A DNA stretch of 64,000 nt from Nageia nagi (lineage: Eukaryota > Pinophyta): NCBI GenBank assembly GCA_050084985.1, contig JBITNC010000001.1, forward strand, positions 214,520,001-214,584,000, read 5' to 3'. A model generated the notes under the pieces. That model worked only from the letters and a program-made list of their open reading frames with translations, was not told the DNA's origin and did no database searches. Positions 1 through 11,186 of the stretch are shown here, piece by piece. The first letter of the stretch is position 1; every line of letters starts with the position of its first letter. Position numbers and translations under genes: made by a program.

Positions 1-732
1 AGTTCTTTGAAGATCCTACCATAGTTTATTCATTGCATAAAATCTATGAATTTTTAACGGTGAACAGTCTCAGATTTTTCTTTAGAACATTTCTAGATGA
101 ACCAATCTTTTTTTCAAACATCATAATCAATCATAATAAGACTACTCATGATCTAAACCCTATGGAAATAGACTGCCCATGGCCCGTTTATACCATGGAA
201 AGTCATATTAACTTTTGTATGCTCCATCATGATCAAAATTCTTTTGCCCTTGAGATAGTTAAACAAAATGTTTGTGAACCCTCTTCATCATCTTTGGCAT
301 TTGCATATCATAAACCAATAACATTAGAAGAAGATGATGATGAAATAATTGAGTTTGATGATGAGTCTGATAGTGAGTTAGAAATAGAACTTGAAACAGA
401 CCCTGTTGCACAAAAACTTCTTAATGCTTACCATTTTTGGTCAAATAAAGAAAAGAAAATCAAAGAGATAGAGGTAAAGAAAATAACAAATACAAAATCT
501 TACCAGAAAGCTCAATTGAGTGTAAGATAGGTCATCATGGGAGAACTAGAAAATCAACTGATTCATGAATGGAGAGAACAAATAGGAAGATTCACTCCTA
601 GAATACTTGATTATGAAAGTGAAGAAGTGATGCATGCGTTGCCGGGGCCGTAACTTTTGATCTGGAGGTCATTTTGCTTCAAAATTTAAACTGTGGCTTC
701 GTGACGAATTTCCAGTTATGTTTCAAATATGT
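1..732 (+). pseudogene. gag leader ORF fragment of a gypsy-type element
   Basis: An open stretch (33-530) reads on, past one TAG, to about 650. It encodes a protein with a strongly acidic segment (runs of E and D, about residues 100-125) followed by a basic segment ending in SYQKAQLSVR. The same order (TLEE, an acidic run, AQ-LINAY, SYQKA, then ELDNQLI and GRFTP) can be read on the minus strand at about 63100-63370, where it lies directly before the gag of element C3. I therefore read it as the N-terminal gag extension of a related element. It stops at a GC-rich stretch (640-716) and then a breakpoint at about 732, so the gag proper is missing. Function of the leader is unknown to me. Confidence is good for retroelement origin and moderate for the gag-leader assignment. 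Confidence 0.5.
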
Positions 733-776
733 TAATTCAAGAGATCCATATCAAATTTATGTTTCAAATATGTTAA
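716..776. other. Left breakpoint of the tandem array with a 20-bp direct repeat
   Basis: The array homology begins at about 733 (compare 11056 and 21216). The 20 bp at 716-735 recur at 757-776, while the other two copies of this region hold that string only once. The extra copy therefore belongs to the breakpoint and suggests repair synthesis or template switching. An assembly artefact is also possible. Confidence 0.5.
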
Positions 777-2171
777 TGTGAAGTCACCTAAATATCTGGG
801 TGGTGGAAATCGTACTTGTGGTTACACAAAGCTACCTTCAATAGATTCCTTTACCAGATTCATCTTTCTATTTTAATCATTAACACTTGAAAAATATTAA
901 TATTTTTATTTATTTATTATTTTAATAATAAAATAAAACAAAGGAAAACTAATATACACTTTTCCCCTTTTTTTTATGTATAGAAGGGTCAGAGATGCAT
1001 GATATTTATAGGTTCATGCTCTTCATTTCCTTCTAAATCTAATAAATGATAAGTTCCCTTACCAAATTTTTTCTTAATGATGTACGGTCCTAACCAATTT
1101 GGAGCAAACTTGTCTCTAAGCTATTGTTCTAGTCGTGAAGTTTGTTGATTTTCTTTTAAGACCAAATCACCTATTTTGAATTCATGAATTAGAGCCCTTT
1201 TATCAAAAGCTCATTTTATCCTCCTCTGATAAACATGCATGTGCTCTAAAGCATTAATACATTTTTCATCTAAAAGCAATAACTAATCTAAATGAGTTTG
1301 TCTTGCTTCCTCGTCAGCATTTTGCTCACTTAGATTTACTCTAAGGGATGGTATCTCAAGTTCTATGGGTAAGATGGCTTCTGTTCCATATACTAAAGAG
1401 AATGGTGTTGGCCCAATGGGAGTGCATATACTGGTATGATAAGCCCATAAGGCTTTCAGTATTTGCATATGCCAATCTTTATGAGAATCATATACTATTT
1501 TTGCTAAGATGTTCTGAATAGTTTTATTAGTAGCCTCTACCTGTCCATTACCTTATGGATAATACGAAGTGGAAAAACTTTGTTTAATTTTATACTTGTC
1601 ACATATATATTTTACATCCTTATTTTTAAAATTCTTTCCATTATCCATAATCAATTGGTTCGGTATACCAAATCTACATATAATATAATTTTCTATAAAT
1701 TCAATTATTCATGCACCTGTGGTGGAAGTCATGGGAATAGCCTCTACCCATTTAGGAAAATATTCAGTTGCTGTAATGATGAACTTGTGTCCACTAGCGG
1801 ATGTAGGTGTAATTTGTCCTATTAAATCTAAGGCCCATTTATAGAATGGCCAAAGTGATTGTATAGGATGTAGCTCTTGAGATGGTTGTGAAAATAAATG
1901 AGCATATTATTGACATTTAAAGCACCTTTTAACATATTCACAACAATATTTTTCCATACGAGGCTAATAATACCCCATCCATATTAATCACTTTACAATT
2001 GCAACACCATTAAAATGTCCTCCGCATACTCCATCCTGGGTAGAGGATAAAGCTTTTTTACTATCATTCCATTCAAGACATATAAGTAATATACCATTGA
2101 AATTTTGTCAATGTAAGATATCCCCTATCAAGCAATATTTAATTGCTCTGATTTTAAATGCTCGTCATGCT
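733..2171. repeat. Partial left copy of the 10.3-kb tandem unit
   Basis: This stretch matches 11056-12494 and 21216-22658 with only scattered differences. It holds the start of the A accessory ORF (733 to about 863, minus strand) and the integrase remnant. Its right end (2171/2172) is the same junction as at 12494/12495: the A-family integrase is joined directly to the leader of the B element. Confidence 0.85.
974..2171 (-). pseudogene. Integrase C-terminal part of Tat-type pol (array copy 1)
   Basis: Read on the minus strand from 2171 this is a Ty3/Gypsy integrase: a zinc-binding HHCC-like N terminus, then the core with D in DLIGQITP, D in MDNGKNFKNK and E in GQVEATNKT, then a C-terminal end with a WLGPYIIKKKFG-like segment and a stop at 974. 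Several in-frame stops break it. The upstream RNase H region is missing because of the tandem-duplication junction at 2171. The most open stretch is 1283-1468. The enzyme would insert cDNA into the genome, but this copy is dead. Confidence 0.8.
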
Positions 2172-2570
2172 AGAACTACCATACCCAAAAAATGATATTT
2201 TTAAGGCCTGATTCATCCGTCTAAGGCCTGAAAAATAGGCTTTTTAAGAGCACTCCTGATTTTTAGGCTTTTTTTGCATGTTGCGGCTTTAATAACTCTT
2301 GTTTTTCTTCTAGTTAAGGGTGGATATTTTAGATACTACTTAATTAGTGTAAGAGGGATGCGCATGCAATTTTTGGGTGCAATCTGACTCATTTTGGTTT
2401 TTTGTTTTTTTTTGTGGCTATTTAAAGGGCATTGTATTCTCTTGGAGAGGTGGTGGATTCAGGAATAAGAAGAGTATTTTGGTCCGAATTTCTTCTGTAT
2501 GTTCTGTGACTGGATTTCAATTTTTGTTTTCCTTTTACAGCTGAATTCACATCAAGAAGAACCTGAAAAT
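2172..2570 (+). promoter_or_regulatory. Leader of B gag with TATA-like box and strong 3' splice site
   Basis: No LTR is present here; the unit starts inside a leader unlike those of C1 and C2. It contains a TATA-like CTATTTAAAGGG at about 2419-2430 and a pyrimidine-rich acceptor CCTTTTACAG at 2531-2540, 30 bp before the gag ATG. A conserved GTAAGTA donor in the family LTR could splice to this acceptor (inference). The copy in unit 2 is 12495-12892. Confidence 0.4.
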
Positions 2571-3668
2571 ATGGATTTCATAAATAAGCAACCTAAAGAT
2601 AATCCAAACTCATCAATTGAAAAGGAAAAATCAGATAAAATGAGAGCTCAATTAGCAAACATGGTTGAACAATTAAAAAAGCTAATACATTTAAATGAAT
2701 TAAAGGAGAAGGAACAACTAGAAGATAGTCACCCCCTTTGTCCAAGATTAAGAAGTAAAATTTGGGAAGGGAAAGATATAGATTTTGACAAATATAATGG
2801 TAGGAGTGATCTAAGAATGCATATTGTAATCTTTGAAGAAGCAACTTATAGACATCAACATGATTCTGATATGTTAGCTAGACTTTTTTCACTTAGCCTA
2901 GGGAAAGAAGCATCCAACTGGTACTATGGACTTGAAAATCAAAGCATCAAGAGTTATGAGCAACTAAAACATGAATTCATAGATCAATATCAATATAACA
3001 TAAAGAGAAAACCACTCATTATAGATCTTGCCAAAATGAAATAGGAAGAAAATCAGCCATTTAGCAAGTTTGTAGCCGAATGGAAGAAAATTGCAAAATT
3101 CATAAACTTGAATGAGAAAGAACTAAAACACATGTTGATAAACTCCATTAGAGATGAGATGGTGCTTGAATTCCTTAACTATCTAGACCAACCCCTCTCT
3201 GAAATGATCGATTCGATGATTCAAAAAGAGCAACACATGATGAAAATTGGTTTGTGGAAGCTTAGAAAAGAAGAAAGGGAAACTTCAACAATCAACATAA
3301 TCACACAAGAAAAACACAAACAAAAATCAAGCAAACCTCAGACTCCTCGAGTATACACTAAAATCACAGAAGATCATAATGAGTTGTTGCAATTATTGGT
3401 GAAGAAGGGTCTAATTCAATTTCCACCTGTAAACCAACAAGCCACTAAAACTATAGGAGGATTTTGCCAATACCATAGAGTTCATGGCCATAAAACATGT
3501 GAATGTAAAAAATTCAGAGATATCATCCAAGATCTGGTAGATAGAAAGGCAATCTCATTTGAAAAACTTGACATAAAAGGGAAAGCTCCTGTGCATGTAG
3601 ATAATAAAAACTTGGGAATCTACAAAAACCCCATGCCCAAACATAACACAGGAGTAATGTATGCATAG
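2571..3668 (+). pseudogene. gag: gag of element B (unit 1), one in-frame TAG
   Basis: This would encode a gag polyprotein of 365 residues that packages element RNA in virus-like particles. ATG at 2571; a single TAG at 3042-3044 splits it, and the frame then runs to the TAG at 3668. The capsid part shows KYNGRSDLRMHI, WYYGLENQSIKSYEQL and EFIDQYQYNIK, matching KFNGRGDPRRHI and EWFYGLPEGSITSF in C1 and C2. Near the end is the zinc knuckle variant C-x2-H-x4-H-x4-C (CQYHRVHGHKTCEC) typical of Tat gags. No protease or RT follows. After the stop the sequence matches the post-gag region of C3, which also lacks pol. Confidence 0.85.
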
Positions 3669-4344
3669 GAAAATACAACAAAGAGCCCTACTATCACTGG
3701 GGCACCATGGTGTAAAAATCAACATGAAGCTAGCACTAGCGGGGGTGAGTTGCCCTTCAGAAAGATCATTTAGTGATCACCCATGATCATACTGATACTA
3801 ACAAAACTAACATTAGGGTAAACACACTAACCAACATTATGGTAAAGGAAACAAGGATCTATTTTTATGTAAAAAGAGGAGTGCCAGCGCTCCATAGATA
3901 TCAGTGAAGACCACCTGCGGTCCTCTTTTGTGATTTATTTTTGTTGGAATGAAGGTAATTGGATCCCCCTCAGTATGGAGTTCCTACTCCTAGGTCACTA
4001 TTTTGCATATCTCTAGGGGCAAATATCAGTTCTTAAATCATTCTATAGGCCTCTTGGCATGGTGCTCAATTTTATCTCATATACAGTTATCAGTATTATC
4101 TTATGTATATCAGGCTTCTTGGTGCACAAAGGTTGACAAAATTTTAGAGTGTAGGTTCGTATGGATGAGCATAGTGCAACCATGATACCAAAAATATGAA
4201 AAAATAGAGTGAAAAGGGAAAAATGAAAGGCTAGGGCATTCAACAAGAAAACCCTAGGGGCAATTCAAAAAACCAATGTATAGATGGCTAAAATATGAAA
4301 ATAAGCAAAAGCATAGCAAGGAAGAGATAGGAGATGTAATGTAC
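3669..4344. other. Post-gag region and intron 1 remnant of the antisense gene
   Basis: 3669-3840 matches the region after gag in C3 (reverse complement of about 61740-61870). Two decayed palindromes lie at 3877-3892 and 3908-3923, 31 bp apart, like the pair downstream of the antisense gene in C2. 4130-4344 is the reverse complement of the intron 1 region of the C2 mobile-domain gene. Exons 2 and 3 are absent, so an internal deletion removed most of the gene. Confidence 0.6.
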
Positions 4345-4416
4345 CTGATGACCAGCAGGAGAATCAGCCACCAAGGTAGCTTTGTGTCCATTTTAGCATG
4401 TGATTGGTAGGGCCAT
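4345..4416 (-). pseudogene. Exon 1 of antisense plant-mobile-domain gene (B, unit 1)
   Basis: Antisense to gag. The ATG is at 4416 and the exon ends before a GT donor at 4344, giving 72 nt, exactly the length of exon 1 in C2. Residues MALPIT and VADSPAGHQ are shared with C2, but codon 8 is a stop (TAA). The rest of the gene is missing, so this is a relic. Confidence 0.65.
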
Positions 4417-4560
4417 AGCATGTAGCCACAATACAAGAAGAATCACCTAGTGATAGCGATAAAATCACCAGCTAAACCTCTCTAAATCAGTCTCTCAAGC
4501 TCTAGGATACTCTCAGCTATGAAAATGATAGGGTGATCAAATGAGGAAGGGTGGGGCCCC

Positions 4561-4567
4561 TTTTATA
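4561..4567 (-). promoter_or_regulatory. TATA box of the antisense gene in B
   Basis: TATAAAA on the minus strand, followed by GGGGCCCC, about 145 bp before the exon 1 ATG. The same TATA plus GGGGCCCC arrangement stands before the C2 gene (55973-55979). Confidence 0.5.
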
Positions 4568-4709
4568 GAAAAGTTAGGGCACATATTTCAAGACAAATTT
4601 TGATTTGAGCATTTGGCATATGTGGATGAGCAAATAGGTATCAATTTGGAATCCAGGGGTGATTTGTAGGGACCTGATCTTCACATTTTTTAATGAATCT
4701 TCAAGGAAA

Positions 4710-4778
4710 GGACCGCCCGTGGTCTTCGGATAAGACCACTGGTGTTCCAAGTCTATGAAGAAAGGACTACCTACATTC
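4710..4778. promoter_or_regulatory. Decayed triplet of 16-bp palindromes upstream of the antisense gene (B)
   Basis: Three diverged copies start at 4710, 4733 and about 4763, spaced 23 and 30 bp. This is the mirror image of the 30/23 spacing in C2 (55762, 55792, 55815) and matches C1 (41408, 41438, 41460: 30/22). Several CG steps have become TG or CA. Confidence 0.55.
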
Positions 4779-4984
4779 CTTTATCTAGAAAATTAGCTTA
4801 TCTAAGCATCATGGGTGCATCATAGGTGTTTGATGAACATTATATCTAGGAGAATATTGCCTTGAGTTTCATGTTTGCAGACCTAAATTATCAGCTTATC
4901 TAAGTATCATGGGTGCATCACAGGTGTTTGATGAATGTTATATCCAGGAGAATATTGCTTTGAGTTCCATGTTTGTAGACCTAA

Positions 4985-5640
4985 ATTATCAGCTTATCAT
5001 GTCTATGGGTGGAGTTCTAGCTCCCATTATCAGTTTAGCATGCCTATGAGTGGAGTTCCAGCTCCTGTTATCAATTTAGCATGCCTATGAGTGGAGTCCT
5101 AGCTCCCATGATTAGCTTGTCATGTCTATGGGTGGAGTTCTAGCTCCCATTATTAGTTTAGCATGCCTATGAGTGGATTCCAACTCCCCTTGTCAGCTTA
5201 TCATGTGCCTATGAGTGGAGTCCAGCTCCCCTTATTAGCTTATCATGTGCCTATGAGTGGAGTTCTAGCTCCCATAGTTAGCTTATCATGTGCCTATGAG
5301 TGGAGTTCTAGCTCCCGTTATCAGTTTAGCATGCCTATGAGTGGAGTTCTAGCTCTTGTTATTAGTTTAGCATGCCTATGAGTGGAGTCTAGCTCCCCTT
5401 GTCAGCTTATCATGTGCCTATGAGTGGAGTCCTAGCTCCCATAGTCAGCTTATCATGTGCCTATGAGTGGAGTTCCAGCTCCCATTATCAGTTTAGCATG
5501 CCTATGAGTGGATTCCTAGCTCCCATAATCAGCTTATCATGCCTATGAGTGGAGTTTTAGCTCCTAATATCTGCCTATCATGCTTATGAGTGGAGTTCTA
5601 GCTCCCATTATTAGTTTATCATGCCTCTTGGTGGAGTGTC
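4985..5640. repeat. About 41-bp minisatellite (unit 1)
   Basis: About 15 imperfect copies of a unit containing CCTATGAGTGGAGTTCTAGC and CATTATCAGTTTAGCAT. The same core (GGGAGCTGGACTCC on the other strand) forms the 40-bp arrays of C1 and C2. Copies are diverged, so the array is old. ORFs across it are by-products of the periodicity. Confidence 0.85.
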
Positions 5641-6300
5641 AGCTTCATCAGTTTATCACTTGTTTTGCAGAGTTTGGTTCTTATGCAATTGCAGTACACC
5701 TCTTGGTGTGAAGGCTCAATTGTGTGGAACTTAGCTCTCACATATCAGCTTATCACTTATTTTGTAGAGTTTGGTTCTTATGCAATTGTAGTACACCTCT
5801 TGGTGCGAGGCTCAGTTGTGTGGAACTTAGCTCTCCCCTATTAGCTTATCACTTGTTTTGTGGAGTTTGATTCTTATGCAACTACAGTACACCTCTTGGT
5901 GTGAAGGCTCAGTTGTGTGGAACTTAGCTCTCACATATCAGCTTATCATTGTTTTGCGAAGTTCAGTTCTTATGCAACTACAGTACACCTCTCAGTGCGA
6001 AGGCTCAGTTGTGTGGAACTTAGTTCTCCCCTATGTGTGGTTATGGTTATCATGTGTTATCATGTCTTGTCTTGTGAGTTGATCATGTGTGTTATCATGT
6101 TTTGTCTTGTGAGTTGATTATGTGTGTTATCATGTCTTATCTTGTGACTTGGTCATGTGTGTTGTTAGGTGTTGTCATGTTTTGTCTTGTGATGTGGTCT
6201 TATCAAGTTGTCATCCGGTCAACATGTGTGGTCAAGTCATTTGTCCTATCATTGTCATGTGTGTTGTCAAGTTTGTTATCATGGGTCATCAGCATTGCAG
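5641..6300. repeat. About 96-bp repeats and short TCATGT repeats before the 3' LTR
   Basis: Four copies of a unit of about 96 bp (containing TTTGCAGAGTTTGGTTCTTATG and TGCAGTACACCTCTTGGTG) run to about 6040. Then come short units built on GTTATCATGTCTTGTCTTGTGAGTTG to about 6300. Both repeat types recur in C1 and C2 on the opposite strand, between the 3' LTR and the 40-bp array. The ORFs here are repeat artefacts. Confidence 0.8.
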
Positions 6301-6554
6301 CAAGATTATCAGATTATTAGATATATCAGGCTATCACCTTCTACAGCAAAATGCAAGGGGCAAGCATGCCTAAGGTAATATCAAAAGGGAATTTTCTCAA
6401 CCTATATCTAGTACTAATAAGCTTTATCATGATGTTGTTTAAGTTTAGAATGGTTAATGTTTATCATTGCTTATCAAAATTGTTTGCTATGATATTATGT
6501 TTTTACTTTGAATGCAAAATCTCAAGTCACCTCATGTTTCTTTTGATTTCACAT

Positions 6555-6569
6555 CCAAAGTGGGGCATC
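6555..6569 (+). promoter_or_regulatory. Polypurine tract of B
   Basis: CCAAAGTGGGGCATC abuts the start of the 3' LTR. The identical string precedes the 3' LTR in C1 and C2 on the minus strand. It would prime plus-strand DNA synthesis. Confidence 0.7.
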
Positions 6570-7556
6570 TGTTAACACATAAAAATGAATTTATGTTTTT
6601 AAATCAATAAATTAATGAAATGTTCTTGGCCTAACTATATGTCTTGAATGGATTAAAGTGATAATATCAATGTTTGGCTTGAATATGAATATTGCATGGG
6701 TTATCTTGAATATTGCATGGGTTATCTTGAATATTGCATGGATTATCTTGAGTATTGCATGAATTATCTTGTTTATTGATGTGTTTATCTTAAATCTTGT
6801 GAATTAACCTTATTTATGTGGATGTATGCCAACCTATGGGTGGTATTATCTATTATCTATATAAATAAGGGATCTAATAGTAAGTCCACAATAATAAGGA
6901 TACACATGATCCCACGTATGGTCTTATAAGTGGCTACCCCTTAAGGTATCTCTAGGTACCGCCTACAAGGCTATGGTTTGTGTGCTTCCTTTTGCAAGCT
7001 ATCCTGACATCTACAATCTATTCTGATATCACTTTGCTATCTGAGACATCTATATTAAAGCTCTAGACTTGATTAAGAGATCAAAAATCATCAAAAGAAG
7101 GCCACCAGTGCCCCCTTATGAACTAAGAACACATCGGTACTCTATTATCTCTAAAACGGACCACCCATGGTCCTCTTTTTGCATCTTCACAGGTCACTAC
7201 ATTTTTGAGAGGCAGTTCATCATTAGTACATCACCAACATCTTCATCTTTCATTATTAGGTATGTTCTATGAGGTAAGTATACAAACCATAGTCTTGTTT
7301 GATATAATTACAATTACATTTCTAAATTGGTTATTTTGTTTATTGTTATCCAGAATAAATTGCTATCCGTAGCTTAAATACAGATAATATTGAGTTTGTA
7401 GATATTTGCCTATTTACTTATTTAAATTTCTAAATCGATTATCTTGTTCATTACTATTGAGAATAAATTGCTATCTTTAGTTCAAATACAGATAATATTG
7501 AGTTTGTAGATATTTTCTTATTTATTTATTTACACACTCAATTTTATTTGTAAACA
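6570..7556 (+). mobile_element. 3' LTR of element B (unit 1, 987 bp)
   Basis: Starts TGTTAACA and ends TGTAAACA, and matches the reverse complement of the C1 and C2 LTRs along its length. It contains TATATAAATAAGGG near 6858, three decayed palindromes and a splice donor GAG|GTAAGTA at 7274-7280. The paired 5' LTR is not in the unit; it was lost at the duplication breakpoint. Confidence 0.85.
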
Positions 7557-8066
7557 GTAAGATAGGTATAGACATGAGAGAGATGAGGCTTATTCTTCTC
7601 TACAGGGAGTTCTAGCCCATCAGTTTGACACATCATTAGCTTCTAGGGGTGAGCCTTTAGTTATCTATCATGGTATTTATTAGCAGTAAGATTTTTATAG
7701 TAGTATAGTATATTCATGACTGATAAGTGTTCCAGCTTTTACTTTAGGGGCTCAGTATCCTATACCTCCAGATAGTTATATACCTATAGACATCTTAGCC
7801 TATCAGGTAGGTAGTAGTGTATGGGGCATAATTGGATCACCTAGCAAGACCCAAAGGTCTCAAGGTCTTTCTAACAAGAGTGGTACACCTTGGGCATCTC
7901 CTTTAGGGGTTGTTGGTTCAGTCAAGTTATGAGAGGCTCAGCATTCGGGTAGTCCTACAGGATCTGTAGGTACTACTCCTCCCGATTAGAGCATCAGAGA
8001 TACTGATAGATGGTAGAGACGACCTAGCAGTCCTAGCAGACCAAGTAATGGTTGGGGTAGTTCATG
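7557..8066 (+). pseudogene. Gene remnant X next to the B LTR (unit 1)
   Basis: Not recognised. After an intron-like stretch ending CTTTAG (about 7746), one frame reads AQYPIPPDSYIPIDILAYQ and then a Ser/Gly/Pro-rich tail (SPSKTQRSQGL, SGTPWASPLG, SPSRPSNGWGSS) ending in TGA near 8068, broken by three stops. It lies directly outside the B LTR and is antisense to element A, so B may have inserted into an antisense gene carried by A. That is inference; a low-complexity tail alone does not identify a family. Confidence 0.35.
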
Positions 8067-8616
8067 AGGATATTCTTTTTGTGATGTTATCTTTCTATAT
8101 GCTTATTATACCCATGTAGTTTTATTTGATGATTTATGATGTTATGATGACCATTTACTGGACTGTTATGATGTATAGATGGACCTTTGATATTCATTGT
8201 ATTTGTATGATTCTTTATGATATATGATGTTATGATGACTTTCATTTTATGTATGGATGGGTATGATGTGATGTTAAGTAGCTCATAATTATCTTTTAAT
8301 TACTTAATGATGAATGGATGTTAATGATATATGTAATTTCAAAATGTATGATGTATGATTTTGACTATGGAATGTATGATGTATAATTTTGAGGCTATCT
8401 TTTTATAATTTTCTAAATGATGATAAAATATATATCAATAAATTAATTTGATGATGTTATAGATCCTCAAAAGTAATTTAACAATAAGTACAAATAAACA
8501 ATGAATCTAACTTATAATTTTAATAAGATAAGTTATTTAAGGACATAATTTTATTATATTTTTGTGGAATCAGATGCATCATTTTTTGCACTTGGCAATT
8601 TTACAATAGACATAAT
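8067..8616. other. AT-rich non-coding stretch
   Basis: Rich in ATGATGTATGAT-like and TTATGATGATG words, with no ORF or conserved element I can support. It would be the 3' flank of remnant X. The copy in unit 2 is 18389-18938. Confidence 0.4.
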
Positions 8617-9040
8617 GACATGACAAACTAATGACTTATGGATACATATGAACATTAACTTTATCTTGGTCAGGGGAACAATAAATAATCATTCTTATCC
8701 TTTCCAAAGAAAAGCAATTTTAATAATGTTCAAAGGTAATGGATAATAGTAAAATGGATTGACATGACACACTAGTGACCTAATGGATGCATATGAACAT
8801 TAACTTTATCTTGGTCAGGGGAACAATAAATAATCATTCTTATCCTTTCCAAAGAAAAGCAATTTTAATAATGTTCAAAGGTAATGGATAATAGTAAAAT
8901 GGATTGACATGACACACTAGTGACCTAATGGATGCATATGAACATTAACTTTATCTTGGTCAGGGGAACAATAAATAATCATTCTTATCCTTTCCAAATA
9001 AAAGCAATTTTAATAATGTTCAATGGTAATGATATTCTTG
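8617..9040. repeat. 145-bp tandem repeat, nearly three copies
   Basis: Copies start at about 8617, 8761 and 8906 (GACATGACACACTAGTGAC and TTATCTTGGTCAGGGGAACA in each). Unit 2 has fewer (18939, 19076, partial 19222), which accounts for most of the length difference between the two 10-kb units. Confidence 0.85.
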
Positions 9041-10166
9041 AATGATTTAACAAAATGACACAAGTGGTTCTAAACACAAACAACATGCAACTTATGACAA
9101 AAGATTAGGTGATTTTAGCTTAACGACCAAGTTATTATAACATCTACCTTATCTTTCTTTATTTCCATATCTAATAACCTAAGATGATATCAAACAATAT
9201 TTTTATATGTTGATAAGAGAATCTAAAAACTCCAGTGTGTGTAGTGAGATTCATTTCCCTTCTTAGATCATTTGAGATGAAATATCCTAGAGACATTAAT
9301 AACCTAGTCTATCCATATGAAACGTATAGAGGTCCATAGGAAAGAAGGTCACTAACCAAAATGGACATATCGCCACTCGTAAGGTATGCCCCATTACCAG
9401 ATAGGCATCCATAGCCCCGATGAGGATTAACCCCTTGATCTCGCTATAACCCAAGAATCTTTGTAGCAATTTTTTTTTTGTCATCTCTTTTCTCTTTCTT
9501 CTTCTTTTTTTTTTTTTTTTACTATCAAATGATTCTTGGGTTTGAGATGAAGTGAATAATAGGATAGACACATAACTTTCACTCTTAATGCCTCTTAGAA
9601 TGATTTCATTCAAATTCTCTTCAAATTTTTTAATGTTATAAGTGTTTGGAGTTTACGGATTTTCCCTCAAACACAAACTTTATGTTTTTCTATCATCTAT
9701 GGTATATCATTTCTTTATGAAAGAAAAGACAAAGTGAATGTGGTGATAACAAGGAGATTATTCTAAAATGACCTTTTCACACATTACACATTTACTGGAC
9801 AACCACTTTTACAATGACATGCAACATATACTTACATCATACAAGGGCAGGGTACCCTATTGCCAAGTGACCTCTAGATGTTTCCATCTAGGTAGATTTT
9901 ATAATTTTTATGTATTTTATATTTTCCAAATTTTTAGGGTTTTATAATTTTTCTATATTTTTTTTATTTTTTTTTTAGGATTTTATAATTTTTCTTGGGA
10001 ATCTATTCAAGATGCATTCAAATTGAGTTTGAACTGCCTTAGGATTAAATGAGCAATGTGTTGAACTAAACAAAAATCTAAAATCTAATATCACTTGATT
10101 ATGATAAATTTTGGGAACACAATAATATAAGTTTTCAGAAGTCATGATTTGGGTGATTGAGATGAT
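9041..10166 (-). other. Non-coding 3' region of element A
   Basis: A block on the minus strand at about 9290-9480, with GGGGTTAATCCTCATCGGGG and GCTATGGATGCC, preceded by a long A-run. It recurs in A3 on the plus strand at about 47830-48010, so it belongs to the A family's 3' region. The open frames here overlap the A-run and carry no known domain. No A-type 3' LTR is visible. Confidence 0.45.
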
Positions 10167-11186
10167 TCATTCTTGATATCTTAAAGTCAGGTTGTGAGTA
10201 CAATTAATTATGATTTTAGGCTTTTCTATGCACCATAGAAGATAGAAATATATCATTAGATCATATTCTAATTTAGGAGAACACCATAATTCAAATGTGT
10301 TGATACAAATGATAGCTTGATATCCATTGACTTTGACATCCCAACCGTAAGATTCACGTGTATCATAGAATGTCAAGGCTAATTTTTGCTAAATTTCAAT
10401 AGGCATGGAAAAGATGTTTGAATATAAAGAAGTAGGAATGTTACGAATAACTTTCATAATAAGATCTTTGTCATACCTACTTTCAAACCCAGGAAGATAA
10501 TTGCCATTATTCTATACTCTATGTCCTTTTGATAATTTTTCGATAATCTCATTTCTAACTCTTATTTGATTTATTGTTGTAAGTTCAGCAATATGACAAG
10601 TTTACTTTTTCTCTAATCTTTGTTGCCAAATTGTATTTCGCATTTGCATGCGAGAAAATCTATGAATTTGCCTATAATGTTGTTGTGATGTTCTAGGAGG
10701 AAAAGCCACAAAAGCATTTGAGAAGTCATAACTCACCCTTTTATGAGGTAAATAAGGTAAAAGTTCATCCATCCATTCCAGGTTTTTAGTTAATTGTTCA
10801 ATGTAGTTCATCCTAGCTAAAAGGAGTGAAGGCTTCATTAATTGACACCTTATGTTGATCCTCAGCATTCCATAAGGCCATTGTAGACAAAAGGCCATTA
10901 TTTCTTGTGATATTCATTCCATATGTGTGAAATAAATTTGTGGGCCTAAATTAATACAGGCTTCATATCCAAAGAAAGTGACTTCCCAACCAGTATTCCT
11001 ACCACAAAACATATTATATGTTCTTTCATATTGCTCATCAATAGTCAACCATAAATAATTCAAGAGATCCATATCAAATTTATGTTTCAAATATGTTAAT
11101 GTGAAGTCACCTAAATATCTGGGTGGTGGAAATCATACTTGTGGTTGCACAAAGCTACCTTCAATAGATTCCTTTACCAGATTCAT
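10167..11186 (-). pseudogene. Accessory ORF after integrase, A family (array copy)
   Basis: Same orientation as pol, starting 111 bp after the integrase stop. One frame of 339 codons runs from the ATG at 11186 to the stop at 10167, with several internal stops (one is CGA to TGA near residue 18). It has the same length as the copy at 20330-21349, and a diverged homologue exists in A3. It is rich in aromatic and hydrophobic residues (FPPPRYLGDF, FDMDLLNYLW, WDVKVNGYQAI, KPKIIIN). I see no clear signal peptide or transmembrane helix, so an env-like role is not supported. Function unknown. Confidence 0.55.

Noticed and set aside
5858-6373. Short ORFs rich in Cys, His and Val (CYHVLSCEL)
   Set aside because: They arise from tandem TCATGT/CTTGTG repeats in several frames and strands; no conservation as protein.
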